Part shown: in pieces, positions 1 through 4,512 of the stretch | Numbering within the stretch: the stretch's first letter is position 1 | How the letters are laid out: every line of letters begins with the position of its first letter | NCBI GenBank assembly: GCA_051011595.1 | Contig: JBPCTQ010000089.1 | Location: 1-5,725, forward strand | Direction: 5' to 3' | From: JAOUEE01 sp051011595 | Lineage (GTDB): Bacteria > Actinomycetota > Acidimicrobiia > Acidimicrobiales > SHLQ01 | DNA: 5,725 nt | The notes under the pieces: generated by a model | Seen by the model: only the letters and a program-made list of their open reading frames with translations | Told to the model about the DNA's origin: nothing | The model's database searches: none | Made by a program: the position numbers and the translations under genes

Positions 1-1962
1 TCCACCTTCCACTCGGCGTGTGTGCGCATCCTGCGACGCGACGCCGCCGCCCTTGGGTATCCGTCCAACTTCAGCATCTACGACCAGGCCGACGCCGTGC
101 GGCTGGTCACCTACGTCGAACGCGACCTGAACCTCGACGTCAAGAAGTTCCCTCCCCGTTCGGTCCATGCCTCCATCAGCGCGGCCAAGAACGACGGTGT
201 CGACGCCGCCACCTACGTCGAGAACACCCAGACCATCTTCGAACGCAAGATCGGCGAGGTGTTCACCGAGTACCAGGCCCGGCTGCACAAGGCCGGCGCC
301 ATGGACTTCGACGACCTGCTCGGGGTGACCGTGCAGTTGTTCCAGCGCCATCCCGACGTGTTGGCCCACTACCAGCAGCGTTTCCGTCACGTGCTGGTCG
401 ACGAGTACCAGGACACCAACAAGGTCCAGAACGACATGGTCATGCTGTTGGCCTCGGATCATCGCAACGTGTGTGTGGTGGGCGACAGCGACCAGTCGGT
501 GTACCGGTTCCGGGGTGCCGACATCCGCAACATCCTCGATTTCGAAGAGGCCTTCCCCGACACCACGGTCATCGTGTTGGAGCAGAACTACCGGTCGACC
601 CAGACCATCCTCGATGCCGCCAACGCGGTGATCTCCCAGAACGTGGGGCGCAAACCCAAAGAACTGTGGACCGACCAGGGTCACGGCGAGAAGATCGTGC
701 GTTATCACGCCGATGACGAAGGCGACGAAGCCCAGTGGATCGCCAACACCATGACCCGGCTGCACGACGATGCCGACTATCGGTGGGGCGATCAGGCCGT
801 GTTCTACCGCACCAACGCCCAGAGTCGTGCGGTCGAGGAGTACCTGGTGCGGGTGGGTATTCCCTACCGGGTGGTGGGTGGCACCCGCTTCTATGACCGG
901 CGCGAGGTCAAAGACGCGGTGGCCTACCTCAAGGCCGTCACCAACCCGGCCGACGAGGTCAGCCTCAAACGGGTCATCAACACCCCCAAACGGGGCATCG
1001 GCGATTCCACCGTTGCCAAACTCGACGTGTGGGCCAACGCCCACGGCCTCACCTTCCTCGATGCGGTTCGGCGCAGCGACGAGGCCGGGGTGTCGGGTCG
1101 GGCTGTACGCGGCATCGAGTCCTTTCTCGTCTTGTACGACGAGCTCGCCGCGCTGGCCGCCGACGGGCCGGCCCCGTTGCTCGAAGCGGTGCTCGACCGC
1201 ACCGGTTATGTGGCCGAGCTCCAGGATCAGCGTTCCATCGAAGCCGAGGGTCGGTTGGAGAACCTGGCCGAGCTGGTCGGGTCGGCTCGTGAGTACGAGA
1301 CCCTCGACGAGTTCCTCGAACAGATCTCGCTGGTGTCCGACACCGACGACTACGACGAGGAGGATTCGTCGGTCACGTTGATGACCCTGCACTCGGCCAA
1401 GGGGTTGGAGTTCCCCGTGGTGTACCTGATGGGCCTCGAAGACGGCGTGTTTCCCCACATGCGTTCGTTGGGCGAACCCGACGAGCTCGAAGAAGAGCGG
1501 CGGCTGGCCTACGTGGGCATCACTCGGGCCCAGCAGCGGCTGTACGTCACCCATGCCTGGAGCCGCATGTTGCACGGGGCAACCCAGTACAACCCGGCCA
1601 GCCGGTTCCTCGAGGAGATCCCGGCCGGTCTGGTGGTCGACGCCGACGGGAGCCGCGAGAAACGGCGCCGGTCGTCGGGCAACTTCGGTAGCAGCGGCAC
1701 GTCGTCGTATGGCAGCGACTCGGCGTGGAGCCAACATCGCGAGGACCGCGTCGATGCGGCCCTCAAACCCCGTGGCCCCGTCCCCAGTGGTGCCGACGCG
1801 CTCGGTCTGAAGGTGGGCGACGACGTGCGCCACCAGAAGTGGGGCGAGGGTGTCATCCTGGCCATCAGCGGCCAGGGCGACAAGGCCGAGGCCACCGTGC
1901 GGTTCCCCGGTGAAGGCGAGAAGGTTTTGTTGTTGAGCTGGGCGCCGCTCGAGAAGGTCTGA
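1..1962 (+). CDS. pcrA: UvrD/PcrA-type ATP-dependent DNA helicase (5' partial)
   Basis: This is a superfamily 1A 3'-5' DNA helicase of the UvrD/PcrA group, which in this family uses ATP hydrolysis to unwind DNA in nucleotide excision repair, replication restart and clearing of RNA polymerase or recombinase. The reading frame is open from base 1, where TFHSACVRILRR matches the family's motif Ib. The gene therefore starts upstream and the first GTG (22) is not the start. Visible in order: motif II VLVDEYQDTN (391-420), motif III GDSDQSVYRFRGA (481-519), motif IV EQNYRST (580-600), the 2B-domain signature GGTRFYDRREVKD (877-915), motif V TLHSAKGLEF (1384-1413) and motif VI YVGITRA (1510-1530). 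A Ser/Gly/Arg-rich linker (about 1645-1740) leads to a Tudor-like end (about 1813-1959, VRHQKWGEG), which in PcrA/UvrD contacts RNA polymerase. About 653 residues are present. Walker A and roughly 100 N-terminal residues lie outside the window. No frameshift or missing motif is seen. PcrA rather than UvrD or Rep is favoured by the C-terminus. Confidence 0.96.
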   Translation, partial: STFHSACVRILRRDAAALGYPSNFSIYDQADAVRLVTYVERDLNLDVKKFPPRSVHASISAAKNDGVDAATYVENTQTIFERKIGEVFTEYQARLHKAGAMDFDDLLGVTVQLFQRHPDVLAHYQQRFRHVLVDEYQDTNKVQNDMVMLLASDHRNVCVVGDSDQSVYRFRGADIRNILDFEEAFPDTTVIVLEQNYRSTQTILDAANAVISQNVGRKPKELWTDQGHGEKIVRYHADDEGDEAQWIANTMTRLHDDADYRWGDQAVFYRTNAQSRAVEEYLVRVGIPYRVVGGTRFYDRREVKDAVAYLKAVTNPADEVSLKRVINTPKRGIGDSTVAKLDVWANAHGLTFLDAVRRSDEAGVSGRAVRGIESFLVLYDELAALAADGPAPLLEAVLDRTGYVAELQDQRSIEAEGRLENLAELVGSAREYETLDEFLEQISLVSDTDDYDEEDSSVTLMTLHSAKGLEFPVVYLMGLEDGVFPHMRSLGEPDELEEERRLAYVGITRAQQRLYVTHAWSRMLHGATQYNPASRFLEEIPAGLVVDADGSREKRRRSSGNFGSSGTSSYGSDSAWSQHREDRVDAALKPRGPVPSGADALGLKVGDDVRHQKWGEGVILAISGQGDKAEATVRFPGEGEKVLLLSWAPLEKV

Positions 1963-1964
1963 CC

Positions 1965-1976
1965 CGGCTGCAGCCG
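1965..1976. repeat. 12-bp perfect palindrome after helicase stop
   Basis: CGGCTGCAGCCG is a perfect palindrome beginning 2 bases after the helicase stop codon. It has no loop and no following T-run, so it is a poor intrinsic terminator. It may be chance in GC-rich DNA or a weak protein-binding site. Confidence 0.3.
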
Positions 1977-2069
1977 CGGAATTCGGGGATATTCTGCCCG
2001 CCGTCGTGGACAGGCGTGCAAGAGGTTGTGGTTTGGGCGAGAATGAGGCGAGACTTCGGTGGGCGGAGA

Positions 2070-2088
2070 CAACACACCTGCTGTGTTG
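2070..2088 (+). repeat. 7-bp inverted repeat with 5-nt loop in leader
   Basis: CAACACA (2070-2076) and TGTGTTG (2082-2088) are exact reverse complements around CCTGC. If translation starts at ATG 2113, this hairpin lies 24 nt upstream in the mRNA leader and could influence initiation or be an operator. If translation starts at GTG 2059, it is inside the coding region. No function can be assigned from sequence alone. Confidence 0.35.
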
Positions 2089-2112
2089 GCCACAACGCAC
2101 GACGTGAGAGTC

Positions 2113-3909
2113 ATGACTTCCCCATTTGGCATTGCCGCCTTGCACGGCGTGGTTGCGCTGGACGCGCACCCGCTGGTGCACCGCTACGAAGGTCGTCTCG
2201 ACGGACATGAGGGGCCGGTGTTGATCGAGGTCATCAGCGACACCGCTGCCTCCTCGCGGGCGCTTGTCGAGTCCCATCCCGGGTTGCTCGAGACACTGGC
2301 CGTCGGTGAGACCGAGTCGGGCGAATCCACTGTGGTCTGGCCCCGAGGCGAGACGCTGGCCGAGCGGCTGTCCGACCTCGGCGCCATCCCGTGGCACCGG
2401 GCCGCCGACCTGGTCGCCGGGCTGGCCGAGGCGGCCGATCACGCCCACGAGCGGGGTATGTATCACGGCGCCATCGATCCCTCGGCGGTGCAGTTCGGCG
2501 CCGATCACCAGGCCCGCCTGGGCGGGTTCGGTTTGGCCGGATTGCGAGTCGACGCCACCGACGACGGCGAGGTGGGCGCTGCGTTCGCCGCCGATCCCCG
2601 ATTCACCGCCCCGGAGATGGCCACCACCGGTGGAGCCAGCCGGGCCGGCGACGTCTACTCCCTCGGTGCGCTGCTCGAGGCGGCCGTCACCGGCGAACCG
2701 ATGGCCGATGCCGACCTGTTGGCCGAGGATGCACCCGCGCCGGTCGTGGCAGTGGTGGCCCGAGCGACGGCCGCTGAACCGTCCGACCGATTCGAGTCGG
2801 CGGCCGCCCTGGCCCTGGCCCTGCGGGCCGCTCGCGACCAGGCCCTCTACGCCGATGACGACGATTTGGCCGACGATGTGGAGGCAGAGGCCGACGCAGT
2901 CATCGATGACGTCGAGATGTCGACCAGCGAACTCATCGACTCGGCGCCGGTCGCCGCCGACGACGACGACGGCACCACCCACGGTGCGGTCACCTATCTC
3001 GATCTGAGCGACGACCTGGAGGTGGGCCGGACCGGACCCGACACCAACGGCGCCGCCCACGGCGACATCACCTACCTCGACCTGACCGCCGACGAACGAG
3101 TGGCGGAGCCCGTGATCGAGCCGACCGTGGTTGCGGTTGTCGAGCCGGCAGCCGAACCCGATGCAGACGACGAATCTTCCGTCGAACCCGAGGGTGCCGA
3201 GCCCGAGCTCGCCGATGTCGTGCTGGCCGATGCCGCGGATGTGGAGGCCGAACCGGAGACGACCTTCGTCTTGCCGCCGCTCGACGACGGCAACTGGTTC
3301 TCGGCCGACCAGAACACCGACTGGGCCGAATCGGTGGCGGCGGTCGTCGACGACGAGGTCTTGGTAGAGCGGCTCGACGACGAGGATGCCGATCTGTTGC
3401 CCGGCCTCGACGACGTCGATGGCCGCATGGTGATCACGCTGGCCGATGCCGAACGCGACGCCGAACAGGTGAAGACGTCAGGTCCCGACGAATGGGAGGC
3501 CCTCCCTGAGCTGGTGGCCGCCGATCAACGTCCCGTCGTTGCCGCCGCCGAACCGGGATCGGTGGTCACCATCGCCGATGCTGAGCAGGCCGTGGTCAAG
3601 ACGGTGGCGCCCGACACCACGCCGGTGGCCGTGGTGGGCCAGCCAGTGCTCACCATCGAGACCGGTCGGGTCGAGCTCGACGATCCCGTCGATGGTGATG
3701 TGTTGGTGATGGGCGGACAGCTCGTCATCCGGGCCGAGATCCGGGGGTCGGTCACCGTCGATGGTGGACGGGCCGTGGTGTTCGCCCCGGTGAGTGGCGA
3801 TGTCATCAACGCCGGCGGCATGGTCAGCATCGAAGCACCGGTCGGTGGTCGCATCCGGGGCCAGCGCGAGTTCACCACCGTGCGCCCCGGCTCCCAATCC
3901 AGCGTCTGA
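2113..3909 (+). CDS. Pseudokinase-like domain / acidic linker / bactofilin-like beta-helix repeat protein
   Basis: This protein has about 598 residues from ATG 2113; GTG 2059 would add 18. Residues ~18-245 look like a degenerate Ser/Thr protein kinase. APE (166-168) and the DVYSLG segment with its conserved Asp (180-185) are retained. The HRDxKPxN loop reads HGAIDPSAV (118-126), DFG reads GFG (138-140), and the expected VAIK lysine is Glu39 in VLIEVI. All three catalytic signatures are therefore lost, and phosphotransfer is not expected. Residues ~246-510 form a D/E/A/V-rich, probably disordered linker with duplicated motifs HGAVTYLDL/HGDITYLDL and VITLADAE/VVTIADAE. Residues 519-586 are four 17-residue repeats ending in GG or G and containing PVxGDV-type turns, resembling the beta-helix of bactofilins. 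I see no signal peptide or transmembrane segment, so it is probably a cytoplasmic scaffold (inference). It lies 150 nt after the helicase on the same strand, possibly co-transcribed. Assignment of the kinase fold is fairly secure; the bactofilin comparison is less so. Confidence 0.85.
   Translation: MTSPFGIAALHGVVALDAHPLVHRYEGRLDGHEGPVLIEVISDTAASSRALVESHPGLLETLAVGETESGESTVVWPRGETLAERLSDLGAIPWHRAADLVAGLAEAADHAHERGMYHGAIDPSAVQFGADHQARLGGFGLAGLRVDATDDGEVGAAFAADPRFTAPEMATTGGASRAGDVYSLGALLEAAVTGEPMADADLLAEDAPAPVVAVVARATAAEPSDRFESAAALALALRAARDQALYADDDDLADDVEAEADAVIDDVEMSTSELIDSAPVAADDDDGTTHGAVTYLDLSDDLEVGRTGPDTNGAAHGDITYLDLTADERVAEPVIEPTVVAVVEPAAEPDADDESSVEPEGAEPELADVVLADAADVEAEPETTFVLPPLDDGNWFSADQNTDWAESVAAVVDDEVLVERLDDEDADLLPGLDDVDGRMVITLADAERDAEQVKTSGPDEWEALPELVAADQRPVVAAAEPGSVVTIADAEQAVVKTVAPDTTPVAVVGQPVLTIETGRVELDDPVDGDVLVMGGQLVIRAEIRGSVTVDGGRAVVFAPVSGDVINAGGMVSIEAPVGGRIRGQREFTTVRPGSQSSV
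2971..3093 (+). repeat. Two copies of a GxxHGxxTYLDL motif in the acidic linker
   Basis: Codons 2971-3015 encode GTTHGAVTYLDLSDD and codons 3049-3093 encode GAAHGDITYLDLTAD, a 26-residue offset. Nine of the 15 residues are identical, and most of the rest are similar (V/I, S/T). The surrounding linker shows no such conservation, so this looks like a duplicated short linear motif. Confidence 0.75.
3427..3591 (+). repeat. Two copies of a VxTxADAE motif in the acidic linker
   Basis: Residues from 439 (nt 3427) read MVITLADAERDAEQVKT, and residues from 483 (nt 3559) read SVVTIADAEQAVVKT. The pattern V-[IV]-T-[LI]-A-D-A-E-[RQ] is shared, followed by a VKT in both. The offset is 44 residues. This is a second internal duplication, distinct from the HGxxTYLDL pair. 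Confidence 0.6.
3667..3870 (+). repeat. Four tandem 17-residue (51-nt) beta-helix-like repeats
   Basis: Units start at 3667 (RVELDDPVDGDVLVMGG), 3718 (QLVIRAEIRGSVTVDGG), 3769 (RAVVFAPVSGDVINAGG) and 3820 (MVSIEAPVGGRIRGQRE). Spacing is exactly 51 nt. The first three end in GG, and alternating hydrophobic positions with a central turn (PVDG, EIRG, PVSG, PVGG) recur in all four. This is the expected look of one coil of a right-handed beta-helix as in bactofilin or polymer-forming domains. The array is shorter than a typical bactofilin core, so it could be a capping or oligomerising module. Confidence 0.75.
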
Positions 3910-3917
3910 CTGTCACA

Positions 3918-3930
3918 CCCCGCGGCGGGG
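3918..3930 (+). terminator. Short GC hairpin after the pseudokinase-like gene (weak)
   Basis: CCCCG (3918-3922) pairs with CGGGG (3926-3930) around a CGG loop, starting 8 bases after the stop codon at 3907-3909. The stem is only 5 bp and the following bases (CCGTACC) contain no T-run, so it is at best a weak U-less terminator. Confidence 0.25.
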
Positions 3931-3953
3931 CCGTACCTCTTGCCCTATTTCGC

Positions 3954-4000
3954 TTCTGGTAGTGCAGCGTCAGGCTGGGAGTGTCGTGGCACTACCAGAA
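3954..4000. terminator. 12-bp perfect inverted repeat between convergent genes, likely bidirectional terminator
   Basis: TTCTGGTAGTGC (3954-3965) and GCACTACCAGAA (3989-4000) are exact reverse complements separated by 23 nt. It sits in the 130-nt gap between the stops of two convergent genes, where a strand-symmetric stem can end transcription from both sides. Neither strand has a T-run after the stem, so it would be of the U-less type proposed for high-GC actinobacteria. A binding site for a dimeric protein is the alternative. Confidence 0.5.
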
Positions 4001-4032
4001 CCAGGGGATCGTGTGGTGCGGACGGGATCTCG

Positions 4033-4058
4033 GGTGTTGTCACCTGGGTGACAGCACC
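4033..4058. terminator. 26-nt near-perfect palindrome spanning the nitroreductase stop codon
   Basis: The arms 4033-4044 (GGTGTTGTCACC) and 4047-4058 (GGTGACAGCACC) pair at 11 of 12 positions. The exception (4037/4054) is a G-U wobble in a plus-strand RNA and a C-A mismatch in a minus-strand RNA. The centre is TG (4045-4046). It covers the last codons and TGA (4040-4042) of the minus-strand nitroreductase. Position and symmetry suggest a terminator, stronger for transcripts arriving from the pseudokinase-like gene. There is no T-run. Confidence 0.45.
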
Positions 4059-4474
4059 ACCACGGGGATCTGCCGGTCGGTGCGCGACTGGTAGGTCTCG
4101 TACTGGCCCTTGTTGACCTCGTCGGCCGCCTGCCACAGGCGTGTCCGGTCGGGTCCTTCAGCCACCGTCGCCTTCACCGGGATGGTGTCGGTGCCCACCT
4201 GGATCTCGACCTCGGGATCGGCCATCAGGTTGTGGTACCAGCCGGGGTGGCGGTCGTCGCCGCCCTTGCTGGCGATGACGGCGTAGTCGTCACCGTCGGG
4301 CACATACAACAGCGCGGCGGTGCGCTCCTTACCCGTCTTGGCGCCGGTAGTGCGTAGCAGCAGCATGGGCCGGCCGCCGAGGGAGGCGCCGATGCGACCG
4401 CCACTGCGGTCGTACACCACCTGGTGCAGGCTCAGGAGTTTGCCGAAGATGCGATCGCTCACAGGGATGGCCAT
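4040..4474 (-). CDS. Deazaflavin (F420)-dependent nitroreductase family protein
   Basis: This 144-residue protein has the length and motif order of the Ddn-like deazaflavin-dependent nitroreductase family (split beta-barrel fold). Members bind reduced F420 and reduce quinones, nitro compounds or other conjugated substrates; the natural substrate here is unknown. Recognisable segments are LLLRTTGAKTGKERTAALLY (residues 38-57), ASKGGDDRHPGWYHNL (68-83), DPEVEIQVG (86-94), the ERxRLW-like PDRTRLW (108-114) and the C-terminal YQSRTDRQIPVVVLSP (128-143). The TGxKTGKxR and ASKGG segments are the ones associated with F420 phosphate and ring binding. There is no signal peptide. ATG (4472-4474) is supported by AGGG 7 nt upstream. 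It follows the protease gene on the same strand after 38 nt, so co-transcription is likely. Confidence in the family is high, in true F420 use moderate, and in the substrate nil. Confidence 0.93.
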   Translation of the reverse strand: MAIPVSDRIFGKLLSLHQVVYDRSGGRIGASLGGRPMLLLRTTGAKTGKERTAALLYVPDGDDYAVIASKGGDDRHPGWYHNLMADPEVEIQVGTDTIPVKATVAEGPDRTRLWQAADEVNKGQYETYQSRTDRQIPVVVLSPR

Positions 4475-4478
4475 GAAG

Positions 4479-4498
4479 CGACCCTAGCCACTGGGTCG
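4479..4498 (-). promoter_or_regulatory. Hairpin overlapping the nitroreductase Shine-Dalgarno
   Basis: On the minus strand CGACCC and GGGTCG form a 6-bp stem around an 8-nt loop inside the 38-nt protease-nitroreductase gap. The downstream arm overlaps the AGGG Shine-Dalgarno (plus coordinates 4482-4485), 7 nt before the ATG. Folding would hide the ribosome site. It could alternatively be a leaky terminator after the protease. Stem stability is modest. Confidence 0.35.
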
Positions 4499-4512
4499 GT
4501 CTGCCGAGCGGG

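Larger units (their letters stand above)
1963..2112 (+). other. Leader between helicase and pseudokinase-like gene; start-site ambiguity
   Basis: These 150 bases hold no convincing sigma70 -35/-10 pair, so the downstream gene may be read through from the helicase. In-frame start candidates are GTG 2059, GTG 2083, GTG 2104 and ATG 2113. GTG 2059 has a weak purine stretch (GAGGCGAG, 2045-2052) at a usable distance. ATG 2113 has only GAGAG (2106-2110), which is very close to it. Codons between 2059 and 2112 have several A or T third positions (GGA, ACA, CCT, GCT, ACA, AGA), unlike the gene body, which argues that they are untranslated. Two small inverted repeats are present, at 1965-1976 and 2070-2088. 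Confidence 0.4.

Noticed and set aside
22..24. GTG as the start of the helicase
   Set aside because: The same frame is open to base 1 and encodes TFHSACV immediately before, a conserved part of motif Ib, so the gene begins outside the window.
1990..1995. TATTCT as a -10 promoter box for the pseudokinase-like gene
   Set aside because: No acceptable -35 element at 16-18 nt spacing; the match alone is too weak.
1509..2132. 207-codon minus-strand open frame opposite the helicase end
   Set aside because: It overlaps the conserved motif VI and Tudor-like region antisense, has biased composition and shows no recognisable domain; a GC-rich shadow frame.
2264..3007. 247-codon plus-strand open frame inside the pseudokinase-like gene
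   Set aside because: Pro/Arg/Trp/Ser-rich translation typical of an off-frame reading of GC-rich DNA; the other frame has kinase-like motifs and normal codon use.
3072..3437. Ser/Thr-rich minus-strand open frame opposite the acidic linker
   Set aside because: Its low-complexity composition is the direct antisense of the GAC/GAG-rich linker; no start context or domain.
3910..4039. Classical intrinsic terminator with a T-run
   Set aside because: Hairpins are present but no T-rich tract follows on either strand, so only a U-less type can be proposed.
3794..4051. Small plus-strand frame running from the beta-helix repeats across the intergenic gap
   Set aside because: Starts inside the confirmed gene in another frame, crosses the hairpins and resembles no family I know.
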